In this document: in pieces, positions 8,936-19,709 of the stretch
Numbering within the stretch: position 1 is the stretch's first letter
Layout: each line of letters opens with the position of its first letter
Origin: an uncultured Arachnia sp.
Lineage (GTDB): Bacteria; Actinomycetota; Actinomycetes; Propionibacteriales; Propionibacteriaceae
DNA: 64,000 nucleotides
Assembly: GCA_947493995.1 (NCBI GenBank)
Contig: CANLTJ010000001.1
Coordinates: 186,001 to 250,000 of the forward strand
Direction: 5' to 3'
Made by a program: the position numbers and the translations under genes
The notes under the pieces: model-generated
Database searches by the model: none
Seen by the model: the letters and a program-made list of their open reading frames with translations, nothing else
Told to the model about the DNA's origin: nothing

Positions 8936-10381
8936 TCAGCCGACCGCACCCTCCATCTGCAGTTCGATGAGGCGGTTCAATTCCAGTGCGTACTCCATGG
9001 GAAGTTCCCGTGCAATCGGCTCGACGAAGCCCCGCACGATCATGGCCATGGCTTCGAACTCACCCATGCCCCGGCTCATCAGGTAGAAGAGCTGGTCCGC
9101 CGACACCTTGGAGACCGTCGCTTCGTGTGCCATGGAGACATCGTCCTCACGCACGTCCACGTACGGATACGTGTCGGAGCGCGAGATCTGGTCCACCAGC
9201 AGCGCGTCGCACATCACCGACGACTTCGAGTGGTGTGCGCCGGGCTCAACCTTCACCAGACCGCGGTAGGACGAGCGTCCGCCACCGCGGGCAACCGACT
9301 TCGACACGATGGAGCTGGACGTGTTCGGTGCGCAGTGCACCATCTTGGAGCCGGCATCCTGGTGCTGACCCTCGCCTGCGAACGCGATGGACAGTGTCTC
9401 GCCACGAGCATGCTCACCCATGAGGTAGACGGCCGGGTACTTCATGGTGACCTTGGAGCCGATGTTGCCGTCGATCCACTCCATGGTGGCGCCCTCCTCA
9501 CAGGTGGCGCGCTTGGTGACCAGGTTGTAGACGTTGTTGGACCAGTTCTGGATGGTGGTGTAGCGGCAGCGTGCGTTCTTCTTCACGACGATCTCAACGA
9601 CGGCGGAGTGCAACGAGTCGCTGGAGTAGATCGGCGCAGTGCAGCCCTCGACGTAGTGCACGTAGGCACCCTCGTCGACGATGATCAGCGTGCGCTCGAA
9701 CTGGCCCATGTTCTCCGTGTTGATCCGGAAGTAGGCCTGCAGCGGGATCGTCACGTTGACGCCCTTGGGGACGTAGATGAATGACCCTCCGGACCACACG
9801 GCCGAGTTCAGAGAGGCGAACTTGTTGTCACCGACGGGGATGACGGTGCCGAAGTATTCCTTGAAGAGTTCCGGGTGCTCCTTCAGCGCGGTGTCGGTGT
9901 CCATGAAGATGACGCCCTGACGCTCGAGCTCTTCATTGATCTTGTGGTACACCACCTCGGACTCGTACTGCGCGGCCACTCCTGCGACGAGCCGCGCCTT
10001 CTCGGCCTCCGGGATACCCAGGCGGTCGTAAGTGTTCTTGATGTCCTCGGGAAGGTCCTCCCAGGTCTGGGCCTGCTTCTCGGTGGAGCGGACGAAGTAC
10101 TTGATGTTCTCGAAATCGATGCCGCTGAGGTCCGCGCCCCATGTGGGCATGGGCTTCTTGCGGAACAGCTTCAAGCCCTTCTGACGGAAGTCGTGCATCC
10201 ACTCGGGCTCATCCTTCAGCTCCGAAATGTTGCTGACGACGTCCTCATTGATGCCCCGCTTCGCGACGGCGCCAGCCGTGTCGCTGTCGTGCCAGCCGAA
10301 TTGATAGCTCGCAAGTGCATCAAGGTGCTCGTCCTGCGTTGCTCCCAGGCCCGGAGCCGGCTTTGGTGCTGTCTGCGTCAT
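8936..10381 (-). CDS. sufB: Fe-S cluster assembly protein SufB
   Basis: [22 protein letters not shown]...[27 protein letters not shown]...[46 protein letters not shown]. Confidence 0.96.
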   Translation of the reverse strand: MTQTAPKPAPGLGATQDEHLDALASYQFGWHDSDTAGAVAKRGINEDVVSNISELKDEPEWMHDFRQKGLKLFRKKPMPTWGADLSGIDFENIKYFVRSTEKQAQTWEDLPEDIKNTYDRLGIPEAEKARLVAGVAAQYESEVVYHKINEELERQGVIFMDTDTALKEHPELFKEYFGTVIPVGDNKFASLNSAVWSGGSFIYVPKGVNVTIPLQAYFRINTENMGQFERTLIIVDEGAYVHYVEGCTAPIYSSDSLHSAVVEIVVKKNARCRYTTIQNWSNNVYNLVTKRATCEEGATMEWIDGNIGSKVTMKYPAVYLMGEHARGETLSIAFAGEGQHQDAGSKMVHCAPNTSSSIVSKSVARGGGRSSYRGLVKVEPGAHHSKSSVMCDALLVDQISRSDTYPYVDVREDDVSMAHEATVSKVSADQLFYLMSRGMGEFEAMAMIVRGFVEPIARELPMEYALELNRLIELQMEGAVG

Positions 10382-11064
10382 GATGGAGTCACTTCCTGAA
10401 GGGTGGCGGTGGTCTGGGTGACGGGATGGGGCACATGGGTGGTGCACACCCCGTCGCCGTGTGCGATGGTGGCGAGCCGCTGAACGTGGCTGTCGAGCAG
10501 CCGTGAGAACAGGGCGGTCTCCACCTCGCAGAGAATCGGGAACTCGGCGGCAACGTGTGCCACCGGGCAGTGATGTTGACAGAGCTGCTCGCCGGAGGCA
10601 ACAGGTTTCACCTGGGGTGCATAGCCATTTCGGGCGAGCGTCTCCTGGAGAATCTCGACGGAATCCCGGTCCGGCTGTTCAGCCTTCAACTCGTTGAACT
10701 GTATCTCAAGGCCTGCAAGGCGTTCTTCGGTCAAACCCCGAACCGCGTCGGAGCCAGCGGCCTCCTGCAACCGACGCAGAGCCGCGATGGCCAATGCGTC
10801 GTAGGTGTGGGGGAACTCGGCCCGAGCGACATCGGTGAGAGAGAAGATCTTCGACGGGCGTCCCCTGCCCCGGGCGCCGTAAACGCGTTGCTCGGCGTCC
10901 GCGAGTGTCCCCTCGGCGAGCAGAGCGGTGAGGTGGCGGCGAACGGCGGCTGGTGTCAGCGCGAGTCGATCGGCCAGCTGACGCGCCGTCGAGGGACCGT
11001 GCTGCAGGATGGAATCGACGACGCGCTGCCGGGTGGAGCGGTCGTCTGCTTCGTGGTTCTCCAT
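10378..11064 (-). CDS. sufR: SufR-type Fe-S-responsive transcriptional regulator of the suf operon
   Basis: N-terminal HTH ([28 protein letters not shown]) and C-terminal Cys/His cluster ([13 protein letters not shown]...LCEVE), first gene of suf cluster. Confidence 0.88.
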   Translation of the reverse strand: MENHEADDRSTRQRVVDSILQHGPSTARQLADRLALTPAAVRRHLTALLAEGTLADAEQRVYGARGRGRPSKIFSLTDVARAEFPHTYDALAIAALRRLQEAAGSDAVRGLTEERLAGLEIQFNELKAEQPDRDSVEILQETLARNGYAPQVKPVASGEQLCQHHCPVAHVAAEFPILCEVETALFSRLLDSHVQRLATIAHGDGVCTTHVPHPVTQTTATLQEVTPS

Positions 11065-11082
11065 GACGCCCTCCTTCCGTCG

Positions 11083-11106
11083 CAAATGATTTGACTACAC
11101 AAGTGT
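11083..11106. promoter_or_regulatory. candidate operator upstream of sufR (CAAATGATTTG and ACACAAGTGT)
   Basis: Palindrome CAAAT-G-ATTTG at 11083-11093 followed by imperfect palindrome ACAC-AA-GTGT at 11097-11106. Confidence 0.35.
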
Positions 11107-11195
11107 TTCCTAATCATCTCGATCATTCAAGCGAGGGGACCCTTACCGCGGCCCCGCGAGCCCGCCGTTCCAACACGCCCCGGTACGCTGAGTGC

Positions 11196-11906
11196 GTGTC
11201 CGTGCCACCGCCGATTGCAGCGACCCAGCTGAGCGTTGAATTCGCTTCTGGAAGAGCTCTGCAGGAGTTGTCGCTGGAGGCCGCTGCTGGACGCGTCACC
11301 GCCCTGCTGGGCCCCAACGGCGCGGGCAAAACCACCTTCATCCGCTGCTGCACAGGTCTGCTGACTCCCGACAGCGGCGAGTTGCACATCTTCGGACATG
11401 TGCCGGGGACGCGTGAAATTCTTCCCCGTGTCGGCCTGATGCCCCAGCAGACGGGCGCCTGGTCCCAGATCACCCCACGCACGCTTCTTCACTATCTCTC
11501 GCAGCTCTATGCTCGCTCCCACTCTTCTGATGTCCTGATGGATCTCTTGGGGATTGACGCTTTTGCCGCCACACCGTACCGACGGCTCTCAGGAGGACAA
11601 CAGCAGCTCGTGAACCTGGCTGGGGCTCTGGTGGGGCGCCCTGAGCTCGTGTTTCTCGACGAACCCACAGCGGGGCTTGATGTCCGTGTCAAGCGTTTTG
11701 TCTGGGACGTGGTGCGCCGGGTGCGCGACGCCGGAGTTGCTGTACTGCTCACCACCCACGACATGCGCGAGGCAACGGAACTGGCCGACGAAGTACACAT
11801 CATTGACCATGGCCGCATCACCGTCAGCGGCACGGTCGGGGACCTGACCCGCCACGAGGATCTCGAGACCGTGTTCCTGAACAACACCACCGGGTCGGAG
11901 ACATGA
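11196..11906 (+). CDS. ABC transporter ATP-binding protein
   Basis: LGPNGAGKTTFIRCCTGLLTPDSG, RLSGGQQQLVNLAGALVGRPELVFLDEPTAGLD; GTG start proposed. Confidence 0.92.
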   Translation: MSVPPPIAATQLSVEFASGRALQELSLEAAAGRVTALLGPNGAGKTTFIRCCTGLLTPDSGELHIFGHVPGTREILPRVGLMPQQTGAWSQITPRTLLHYLSQLYARSHSSDVLMDLLGIDAFAATPYRRLSGGQQQLVNLAGALVGRPELVFLDEPTAGLDVRVKRFVWDVVRRVRDAGVAVLLTTHDMREATELADEVHIIDHGRITVSGTVGDLTRHEDLETVFLNNTTGSET

Positions 11907-12652
11907 CCAGCCTCAACTTCGCGCCCGCCGGTGCCGCGGCGCCACGCTCCCGACAGGTGTGGGGGCACGCCCGTACAGAGGCAGGTCTCATTCTGCGCAA
12001 CGGCGAACAGGCATTGTTGGCGCTGGTGATTCCCATCGGGATTCTCGTCGCCGGACGATTCCTCGGGGCAGGCTTCGGTCTGAACTTCCCGACGCTCGTG
12101 CCGTCCGTTTTCGCCCTTGCCATCTGGTCCTCGTGCTTCACCTCATTGGCCATCGCCACCGGGTTCGAGCGACGCTACAACGTGCTTGAGCGGCTGGCCG
12201 CCACTCCTTTGGGCAAGCTCGGAATCCTGTTGGGCAAGGCCACGGCGATTGCCCTGGTCACAACGCTGCAGCTGCTGGTCCTCGCGATCGTTGCCCTGGT
12301 CCTCGGGTGGCGTCCGGGATTTGATCCTCCGACCCTTTTGGTGGGGGTGGCCGGGTGCGTTCTGGCAGCGGGAGCCTTCGCGGGTCTGGCACTGTCCCTG
12401 GCGGGCACGGCGCGCCCGGAGGTCACTCTGGCCGTCGCCAATCTGGTCTACCTGTTCGGTGTGGTCGCGGGAGCTCTCCTTCTGCCGGTCAGCAGCCATC
12501 CCGGCTGGGCCCAGCCGCTCGTGGCGTTGCTGCCCACTGCCGCTCTCGGCGAGGCCCTGCGCAGCGGTACGCCCTCCAGTCTGATTGTGCTCGCGGTGTG
12601 GTGCGCGGGCACACTGGTTGTTGCACGAAAGGTGTTTCGATGGACGTCATGA
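11903..12652 (+). CDS. ABC-2 type transporter permease
   Basis: Six hydrophobic segments, coupled to the ATPase by a 4-nt overlap. Confidence 0.88.
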   Translation: MTSLNFAPAGAAAPRSRQVWGHARTEAGLILRNGEQALLALVIPIGILVAGRFLGAGFGLNFPTLVPSVFALAIWSSCFTSLAIATGFERRYNVLERLAATPLGKLGILLGKATAIALVTTLQLLVLAIVALVLGWRPGFDPPTLLVGVAGCVLAAGAFAGLALSLAGTARPEVTLAVANLVYLFGVVAGALLLPVSSHPGWAQPLVALLPTAALGEALRSGTPSSLIVLAVWCAGTLVVARKVFRWTS

Positions 12653-13617
12653 CTCGCACCACCCGCAGCCCCAACGGCTGGACTCCCCTCCGCCTCGTCG
12701 ACAGCGAGAAGGCAATGAAGCGGTGGCTGATCGCCTCGTTGGTGGCCAACATGCTGATCATCGTCACCGGAGCCGTGGTACGTGTCACCGGATCCGGGCT
12801 CGGCTGCCCCACCTGGCCCCACTGCTACGAGGGTTCCTGGACTCCCCATCCGGAATCGGGTGCGAATGGAGTCATCGAGTTCGGGAACCGGCTGCTGACC
12901 TTCGTGCTGATCATCGCCGCACTCGGCGCGTTCATCTCCGTGTGGCTCAACCGTCGCGCATTCACCAAGTTGTGGTGGCTGTCGCTGGGCATTGGGTTGG
13001 GCATCCCCCTCCAGGCCGTGGTCGGCGGCATCGTCGTCCGGCTCGACCTCAATCCATCCCTGGTGGCCGCACATCTGCTGCTGTCGGTAGCGCTCGTCGT
13101 GCTGGCAACCTGGGCGGTGACAGTCGCTCGCGGGGTACCGGCTGATGCGGTGCCGCCCTTCATGCGCTACGTGGTGATCGGTACGTTCGCCATGGCCATG
13201 GTGTCGATCGTCATCGGCACGCTCGTCACGGGGGCGGGCCCACACGCCGGGGACATCGACGCCGAGCGCAATGGCCTCAGCATTCCCATCATTGCGAGGG
13301 TTCATTCCGCGTCGGCGTGGCTCCTCACTCTCGGATCCATCGCCAGCGTCGTTCTTCTGCGGCGGGGACGTCACGTTCGTGCAACGAGGGCGGCGTGGGT
13401 CCTTCTGGGGACGGTGGCGCTGCAAGGACTCATCGGCTACGTCCAGTACTTCACGGGCGTCCCTGTCGGACTGGTCATCCTTCACATCATCGGTCTCACG
13501 CTCGTGACCCTGGCGGCGGCATGGCTGCTGTTCTCCACGCGACGACGCTCGACCGCGACCGACACCACCGTTGCCTCGTCGGCATCCACCAGAAGGTCCA
13601 CCTCCGCTTCCCGCTGA
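12640..13617 (+). CDS. ctaA: heme A synthase CtaA (COX15)
   Basis: VTGAVVRVTGSGLGCPTWPHCYEGSWTP..., IEFGNRLLTF, VHSASAWLL. Confidence 0.92.
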   Translation: MDVMTRTTRSPNGWTPLRLVDSEKAMKRWLIASLVANMLIIVTGAVVRVTGSGLGCPTWPHCYEGSWTPHPESGANGVIEFGNRLLTFVLIIAALGAFISVWLNRRAFTKLWWLSLGIGLGIPLQAVVGGIVVRLDLNPSLVAAHLLLSVALVVLATWAVTVARGVPADAVPPFMRYVVIGTFAMAMVSIVIGTLVTGAGPHAGDIDAERNGLSIPIIARVHSASAWLLTLGSIASVVLLRRGRHVRATRAAWVLLGTVALQGLIGYVQYFTGVPVGLVILHIIGLTLVTLAAAWLLFSTRRRSTATDTTVASSASTRRSTSASR

Positions 13618-13708
13618 CCCGACACGCGGCATTGGATGCCCGCCGCGCCGTATGTGTCCTCGCTGGACACTGAGTGAGGCGTGTCCGGTCAGAACGAAGT
13701 GGGCCGCG

Positions 13709-14665
13709 TCAGGTGATCAGGGGATCGATGGCCATGGCCAGGAAGAGCAGCGCCAGATAGCTGTTGCTCCAGTGGAAGAGCCGCATGGCCTTCAACTGGG
13801 TGATGGAGACGTCGGCACGGGCACGCTGCCACAGCCGCCATGCCTCCCAGAGGAACACGACACCGAGCACGGCGGCGACGATCGGATACAGCCAACCGGT
13901 GGGCGCCAGGGGCCACAGCAGCAGGGAGACGGCGACGGTGGCGACGGAGAACCAGAAGATCTGCATCGCCACGTGCGGTGCGGAGCGGACCACCGGCAGC
14001 ATCGGCACCTCGGCCGCGGCATAGTCGTCGCGGTACCGGAAAGCGAGCGCCCACGTGTGGGGCGGTGTCCACAGGAAGACGATCGCGAAGAGCACGAACG
14101 GCGCCACGGCGAGCTCGCCCGTCACTGCGGTCCAGCCGATCAACGGTGGGAAGCATCCCGCTATGCCTCCCCAGACGATGTTCTGCGAGGTTCGGCGCTT
14201 CAACCACATCGTGTAGACGAAGACGTAGAAAGCGTTCGCCGTCAGGGCGAGGATGGCCGAGAGCCAGTTGGCTCCGAATCCCAGAACGAGGGTGGCAAGG
14301 ATCCCCAGCAGCACTCCGAACACGGAGGCGGGCACCGTACCCACCTGATGACGCGGCATCGGCCGACGGCGGGTCCGACGCATGATCTCGTCGATGTCGG
14401 CATCGAGCACGCAGTTGAAAGTGTTGGCGCTGGCCGCAGCGAACATGCCGCCGATCATCGTCCACAGGACGAGGTCCCAGGCAGGGAGACCCCCCGCTGC
14501 CAGGAACATGGCGGGCACAGTGGTGACGAGCAGTAGCTCGATGATGCGAGGTTTGGTCAGGGCCACGTAGGCCTTCACCACGTCCTTGACGCCTGCCCGG
14601 ACGGCGGTTGCCTCGGCGGCTCCTGCAACCACGTACACGCCCACTTTCACATCGTTTTGCCCCAT
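13709..14665 (-). CDS. ctaB: protoheme IX farnesyltransferase CtaB
   Basis: YVALTKPRIIELLLVTTVPAMFLA, NTFNCVLDADIDEIMRRTRRRPMPRHQV. Confidence 0.94.
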   Translation of the reverse strand: MGQNDVKVGVYVVAGAAEATAVRAGVKDVVKAYVALTKPRIIELLLVTTVPAMFLAAGGLPAWDLVLWTMIGGMFAAASANTFNCVLDADIDEIMRRTRRRPMPRHQVGTVPASVFGVLLGILATLVLGFGANWLSAILALTANAFYVFVYTMWLKRRTSQNIVWGGIAGCFPPLIGWTAVTGELAVAPFVLFAIVFLWTPPHTWALAFRYRDDYAAAEVPMLPVVRSAPHVAMQIFWFSVATVAVSLLLWPLAPTGWLYPIVAAVLGVVFLWEAWRLWQRARADVSITQLKAMRLFHWSNSYLALLFLAMAIDPLIT

Positions 14666-14850
14666 GATGGGGACCCACCACACAACTCGCTGGTCGACTT
14701 CGCATCCTACCTGCCCCACCGGGCTCCCCCAAGACGGGCCGATCGGCTTCACGACGCATCCATCCGTGAAGGACACCCCCGACGATCCCCCAGCAGTGGC
14801 TATGGTTGTGATGCTGTCCCGACACCACCCTTCCCCAGCCAAGGAAGCCG

Positions 14851-16383
14851 ATGCCTGAATACTCTGACAACCCGTTGCGTGATCCCCAGGACCGCAGACT
14901 CCCCCGGATCGCTGGCCCCTGCGTTCTCGTGATCTTCGGTGTGACCGGAGATCTTTCCCGCAAGAAGTTGATGCCAGCCGTCTACGACCTGGCGAACCGC
15001 GGCATGCTGCCGCCGGGATTCGGTCTGGTGGGATTCGCCCGCCGTGACTGGAAGAACCAGGACTTCGCCCAGGTGGTCCACGACGCGGTGAAGGAGAACT
15101 CCCGCACCCCTTTCCGTGAGGAGGTCTGGGAACAACTGCTTGAGGGAATTCGCTTCGTGCCGGGCACTTTCGATTCCGACGAGTCCTTCAGCAAGCTGAA
15201 GGAGACCATCACCGAGCTTGACGAGGCCCGCGGAACCGGCGGCAATCACGCGTTCTACCTCTCCATCCCCCCCTCGAGTTTCGAGCTCGTCGTCTCCCAG
15301 TTGAAGAAGCACGGGCTGACCAAACGGGACGAGGGCGGATGGAATCGCGTGGTCATCGAGAAGCCGTTCGGGCACGATCTGGAGTCCGCCAAGGAACTGA
15401 ACGACGTGGTCAGTTCCCTCTTCGAGCCCCACGAGGTCTTCCGCATCGACCACTACCTGGGCAAGGAAACGGTCCAGAACATGCTGGCGCTGCGCTTCGC
15501 CAACCAGATGTTCGAACCCATCTGGAACAACCACTACGTCAGCCATGTGCAGATCACGATGGCCGAGGACATCGGTATCGGTGGCCGTGCCGGCTACTAC
15601 GACGGCATTGGCGCCGCGCGCGACGTCATCCAGAACCACTTGCTCCAGCTGCTCGCCCTCACCGCGATGGAGGAGCCGACGTCCTTCGAGGCCTCACAGC
15701 TGCGCACCGAGAAGCAGAAGGTGCTGGCTGCGGCCCACGTACCCGGCAACCTGTCCGAGACGACGGCGCGCGGACAGTACTGTGCGGGCTGGCAGGGGGC
15801 GGAACAGGTGAAGGGATATCTGGAGGCCGACGGCGTGGATCCCGGGTCCACCACCGAGACATACGCGGCTATCCGGGTGGACGTGGACAACCGCCGCTGG
15901 GCTGGAGTTCCGTTCTATCTGCGCGCCGCCAAACGCATGCCCCGACGGGTCACGGAAGTCGCCCTGAGTTTCAAACGGGCACCCCACCTGCCCTTCACCG
16001 CCACGGACACCGAGGAACTGGGCACGAACGCCCTGGTCATGCGGATACAGCCGGACGAGGGCGTCACACTGCGCTTCGGGGCCAAGGTTCCGGGGACGCA
16101 GATGGAGATCCGCGAGGTCTCCATGGACTTCGCCTACGGCGGATCGTTCACCGAGTCCTCCCCCGAGGCCTACGAACGTCTGATTCTGGACGTCATGCTG
16201 GGCGACGCACCATTGTTCCCGCAGCAGCAGGAAGTGGAACTCAGCTGGAAGATCCTGGACCCGGTACTTGAGCACTGGGCGAGCCTGGATGAGCAGCCGC
16301 AATCCTATGAATCCGGAACGTGGGGCCCGCAGAGTGCATGGGACATGCTTGCCCGCGACGGCTTCGCCTGGCGCAGGCCCTGA
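14851..16383 (+). CDS. zwf: glucose-6-phosphate dehydrogenase
   Basis: VIFGVTGDLSRKKLMPAVYDL, RIDHYLGKETVQNMLALRFAN. Confidence 0.97.
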   Translation: MPEYSDNPLRDPQDRRLPRIAGPCVLVIFGVTGDLSRKKLMPAVYDLANRGMLPPGFGLVGFARRDWKNQDFAQVVHDAVKENSRTPFREEVWEQLLEGIRFVPGTFDSDESFSKLKETITELDEARGTGGNHAFYLSIPPSSFELVVSQLKKHGLTKRDEGGWNRVVIEKPFGHDLESAKELNDVVSSLFEPHEVFRIDHYLGKETVQNMLALRFANQMFEPIWNNHYVSHVQITMAEDIGIGGRAGYYDGIGAARDVIQNHLLQLLALTAMEEPTSFEASQLRTEKQKVLAAAHVPGNLSETTARGQYCAGWQGAEQVKGYLEADGVDPGSTTETYAAIRVDVDNRRWAGVPFYLRAAKRMPRRVTEVALSFKRAPHLPFTATDTEELGTNALVMRIQPDEGVTLRFGAKVPGTQMEIREVSMDFAYGGSFTESSPEAYERLILDVMLGDAPLFPQQQEVELSWKILDPVLEHWASLDEQPQSYESGTWGPQSAWDMLARDGFAWRRP

Positions 16384-16406
16384 GAGACGACGACAGGACA
16401 ACCGAC

Positions 16407-17309
16407 GTGATCATCGAACTGAAGAACACCACCACCCGCGAGGTGGCCTCCGAACTGCTCCGAGCACGCCGCAACGTGGGACCCGCCAGCGGCATGGTCC
16501 TCACACTTCTCGTGGTCTCCGACGAGGAACATCGCGACGATGCGCTGCAGGCTGCCCGCGCATCGGCGACGGCACACCCGTCGCGAGTGATCGTGGTGAC
16601 CTACGCCAACGGGGAATCCGCCCTCGACGCCGAGATTCAGGTGGGCGAGGGTCTGCCCGGCGACCTCCTGGCCCTGACCATGTCCGGAGCCCTCGCAGAG
16701 CATGCCGGTTCCGTTCTCCTGCCCCTGCTGCTGCCTGACTCCCCCACCATCGTGTGGTGGCCCCATGACGCACCCGACGATCCCAGTGAGGACCCCGTCG
16801 GCAGACTGGCGGATCGACGCATCACCGACGCGGCGAGCGCAGAGGATCCGCAACAGGCGCTCATCACGCGAGCCCGCAACCACACCCCCGGCGACACGGA
16901 CCTGACGTGGACACGCCTCACGCGGTGGCGTGCGCTGCTCGCCGCTGCCCTCGACCAGTACCCGGCGACCGTCACCGGCGCCCTCGTGCGCTCAGCCCCC
17001 GACAATGCGCCCGCCACACTCCTGATGGCGTGGCTGGAGGACAGACTGGGCATCGCTGTCGAGAATGAGGAAAGCTCCATGCCGGGCGTCTCCGAAGTCC
17101 GCCTCACCACCGAGGGCGGAGACATCGTCATCAATCGAGGGACATCGGACAGCATCGCCCTGTACAACGTCCCGGGCCAGCCGGAACGCAAGGTGGCTCT
17201 CCGTCGCAGACCGTTGACGGATCTGTTGACCGAGGAATTGCAGCGCATGGACGCCGACGACATCTTCGAGTCCGCCGTCAGTCGCATCCTGGAACGAAGG
17301 AATGACTAA
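16407..17309 (+). CDS. opcA: glucose-6-phosphate dehydrogenase assembly protein OpcA
   Basis: VIIELKNTTTREVASELLRAR...LPLLLPDSPTIVWWP; directly after zwf. Confidence 0.93.
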   Translation: MIIELKNTTTREVASELLRARRNVGPASGMVLTLLVVSDEEHRDDALQAARASATAHPSRVIVVTYANGESALDAEIQVGEGLPGDLLALTMSGALAEHAGSVLLPLLLPDSPTIVWWPHDAPDDPSEDPVGRLADRRITDAASAEDPQQALITRARNHTPGDTDLTWTRLTRWRALLAAALDQYPATVTGALVRSAPDNAPATLLMAWLEDRLGIAVENEESSMPGVSEVRLTTEGGDIVINRGTSDSIALYNVPGQPERKVALRRRPLTDLLTEELQRMDADDIFESAVSRILERRND

Positions 17310-18045
17310 GACGATGTATCGCCGCATAGTGCGGATGCCCGATGCCGATGCGGTGGCAGACATCGTCGCGCGTCGGCTGCTGGGGCGTGTCATCGAACTG
17401 CAGGAGGAGCGTGGCGTCGTCCATGTATGCCTGACAGGGGGGCGAACGGCCAACAAGATGTACGAACGATTCGCCGAGCTGGTGGCGGGCTCCGACCTCG
17501 ACGCCACCAAACTCCAGCTGTGGTGGGGCGATGAGCGCTTCATTCCCGCAACCGATTCCGAGCGCAACTCCCTGCAGGCAGTCAGTCGGCTGGCTCGCAC
17601 CGTCCACATCAAATCAGCGGACATTCACATGATGCCCGCGCAGGACGGACGAGCGGACTCGCACCAGGGCGCCGCCGAGTACGAGACGGAACTTGGGGAC
17701 ACCGTCTTCGACATCACCCTCGTGGGGGTCGGCCCGGACGGTCACGTCGGGTCAATATTCCCGGGCCACCCCAGCTTCGAGGTGACGAACCGCATGGTGG
17801 TGGGGGTCACGGATTCGCCCACGCCACCGTCGGAACGCATCTCCCTCACACTTGACGCCATGAACCGTTCCGACGAGATCTGGGTGATCACAACGGGTGC
17901 CGGGAAAGCGGATGCAGCTGCGCGAGCCATCGACGGTGACCCGTCTCTGCCCGCCTCCCACCTCGAGGCACGCCATGTGACCTACTGGTTCCTGGATGCA
18001 GAGGCGGCCGTCAACCTCCCGCAGCCCTACGACTGCGCCCTCTGA
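17302..18045 (+). CDS. pgl: 6-phosphogluconolactonase
   Basis: VCLTGGRTANKMYERFAEL, LWWGDERFIPATDSERNS, VGVGPDGHVGSIFPGHP. Confidence 0.93.
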   Translation: MTKTMYRRIVRMPDADAVADIVARRLLGRVIELQEERGVVHVCLTGGRTANKMYERFAELVAGSDLDATKLQLWWGDERFIPATDSERNSLQAVSRLARTVHIKSADIHMMPAQDGRADSHQGAAEYETELGDTVFDITLVGVGPDGHVGSIFPGHPSFEVTNRMVVGVTDSPTPPSERISLTLDAMNRSDEIWVITTGAGKADAAARAIDGDPSLPASHLEARHVTYWFLDAEAAVNLPQPYDCAL

Positions 18046-18049
18046 GAGC

Positions 18050-18406
18050 TCAGTAGATGATCTCGCCGGCGGCTCGACGTGCCCTCAGCGATTTCACAGC
18101 CTCGTCCAGAATCTGGGCGGCTTCAGCCTCGCTGCGACGTTCCTTCACGTAGGCAAGATGCGTTTTGTACGGAGTGATCTTCGGCGGAGGTGGCGGGTTC
18201 TCCGCATCGGTATTGGCCGGCAGACCGCACCGGGGACAATCCCAGGACTCGGGAATGGTGGCATCAACGGCGAACGCGGGGCGCGTCTCGTGTCCGCTGG
18301 AGCAGTAGTACGAGACGTGCAGCCTCGGGGCCGAATCGCCCCGTTCTGCTTCTCCCATGGGACCGGCGCCGACTCGGCTACCGCGGATGGCGTTGCCACC
18401 TGCCAC
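18050..18406 (-). CDS. rbpA: RNA polymerase-binding protein RbpA
   Basis: MAGGNAIRGSRVGAGPMGEAERGDSAPRLHVSYYCSSGHETRPAFA...PESWDCPRCG. Confidence 0.96.
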   Translation of the reverse strand: MAGGNAIRGSRVGAGPMGEAERGDSAPRLHVSYYCSSGHETRPAFAVDATIPESWDCPRCGLPANTDAENPPPPPKITPYKTHLAYVKERRSEAEAAQILDEAVKSLRARRAAGEIIY

Positions 18407-18448
18407 GATTACTCCTTATGTGGGATTGACTAATTGACCGGAGGAAGC

Positions 18449-18709
18449 TCAGGCGCCAATGCGGTACAGCACCAGCAGAGCTGCGATTGTGAGCACCCAC
18501 ACAGCGGTCAGAACCACGGTGATGCGGTCAAGTCGGCGCTCAGCAGTGGAGACTCCGCCCATGGACGTTGACATGCCACCACCAAAGAGATCCGACATTC
18601 CTCCTCCACGACCCTTGTGGAGAAGAACCGACGCCGCCAACAGAACGCTGAGCAGGATCAGGATGATCGAGAGAGTCGTTACGGGCCAGCTGACGAGAGG
18701 GACAATCAC
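18449..18709 (-). CDS. secG: preprotein translocase subunit SecG
   Basis: LSIILILLSVLLAASVLLHKGRGGGMSDLFGGG...AERRLDRITVVLTAVWV. Confidence 0.93.
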   Translation of the reverse strand: MIVPLVSWPVTTLSIILILLSVLLAASVLLHKGRGGGMSDLFGGGMSTSMGGVSTAERRLDRITVVLTAVWVLTIAALLVLYRIGA

Positions 18710-18876
18710 GCACTGGAGTCTATCCGAGAGCTCTCAAATCTCCACATCCGGGGTTCGCCTCGGACAGCGTGAGACCGAGGGCACTGTGTAATCCTGGTTG
18801 GTCCTCCAACCACAACTGCACTATGCCTCCACCGCGTGCTCCTGCCTTCCCCGGCGGGGCGGCCTGGACACAACAA

Positions 18877-18904
18877 CGGCCGCCGGGAAGGATCCCGGCG
18901 GCCG
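18877..18904 (-). terminator. GC-rich hairpin downstream of tpiA
   Basis: CGGCCGCCGGG-AAGGAT-CCCGGCGGCCG. Confidence 0.6.
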
Positions 18905-18923
18905 CTCTTGTCGTGATTGATGT

Positions 18924-19709
18924 TCAGGCCAGCAGCTTCTCGAACAGCACGATGGCTGCGAACTCCTCGGGCTGGAGACTGGCTCCACCGACGAGCGCGC
19001 CGTCGACATCTGGCTTGGCCATGATCTGCGCGACGTTGCCCGACTTCACGGAACCGCCGTACTGAATACGGATGCTGTCAGCAGTGGCGTCGTCGTACAG
19101 GCTCGCGACCTCCGTGCGGATGGCTCCACACACTTCCTGAGCGTCCTCGGGAGTTGCTACTTCTCCTGTACCGATCGCCCATACCGGTTCGTAGGCGATG
19201 ACAAGACCCGCCACCTGTTCGGCGCTGAGCCCCGCCAACGTGCCGCGCACCTGGTTGAGTGTGTACTCCACGTGGCGGCCCTCCTTGCGGATGTCCAGAC
19301 CCTCGCCCACGCAGATGATGGGCGTCATGCCTGCGCCGAGGACCTTGTGGGCCTTGGTGTTGATGATCTCATCCGTTTCGGCGTGGTACTGGCGACGCTC
19401 GGAGTGCCCGACCACCACGTAGGAGACACGGAGCTTGGCCAACATGGCGGCGCTCACCTCCCCCGTGTAGGCGCCGGAGTCGTGGGCAGAGACGTCCTGC
19501 GCACCCAGTGTGATGGGCATGCGTTCACCGTCGATGAGAGTTTGAACGGTGCGCAGATCGGTGTAGGGGGGCACGACGACGCATTCGACGGTTGAACCGT
19601 CGTACTCCTTGTCGTTGAGAGTCCACGCCAGCTTCTGCACCATGCCGGTGGCCTCGACGTGGTCGAGGTTCATTTTCCAGTTGCCTGCCATGATCGGCTT
19701 GCGGGTCAT
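18924..19709 (-). CDS. tpiA: triosephosphate isomerase
   Basis: [47 protein letters not shown]. Confidence 0.97.
   Translation of the reverse strand: MTRKPIMAGNWKMNLDHVEATGMVQKLAWTLNDKEYDGSTVECVVVPPYTDLRTVQTLIDGERMPITLGAQDVSAHDSGAYTGEVSAAMLAKLRVSYVVVGHSERRQYHAETDEIINTKAHKVLGAGMTPIICVGEGLDIRKEGRHVEYTLNQVRGTLAGLSAEQVAGLVIAYEPVWAIGTGEVATPEDAQEVCGAIRTEVASLYDDATADSIRIQYGGSVKSGNVAQIMAKPDVDGALVGGASLQPEEFAAIVLFEKLLA

Noticed and set aside
8705-9784. Long + strand ORFs antisense to sufD/sufB (e.g. 8705..9784)
   Set aside because: Mirror ORFs of high-GC coding sequence; Leu/His/Val/Gly-biased composition with no recognisable domain, while the opposite strand encodes clear Suf proteins
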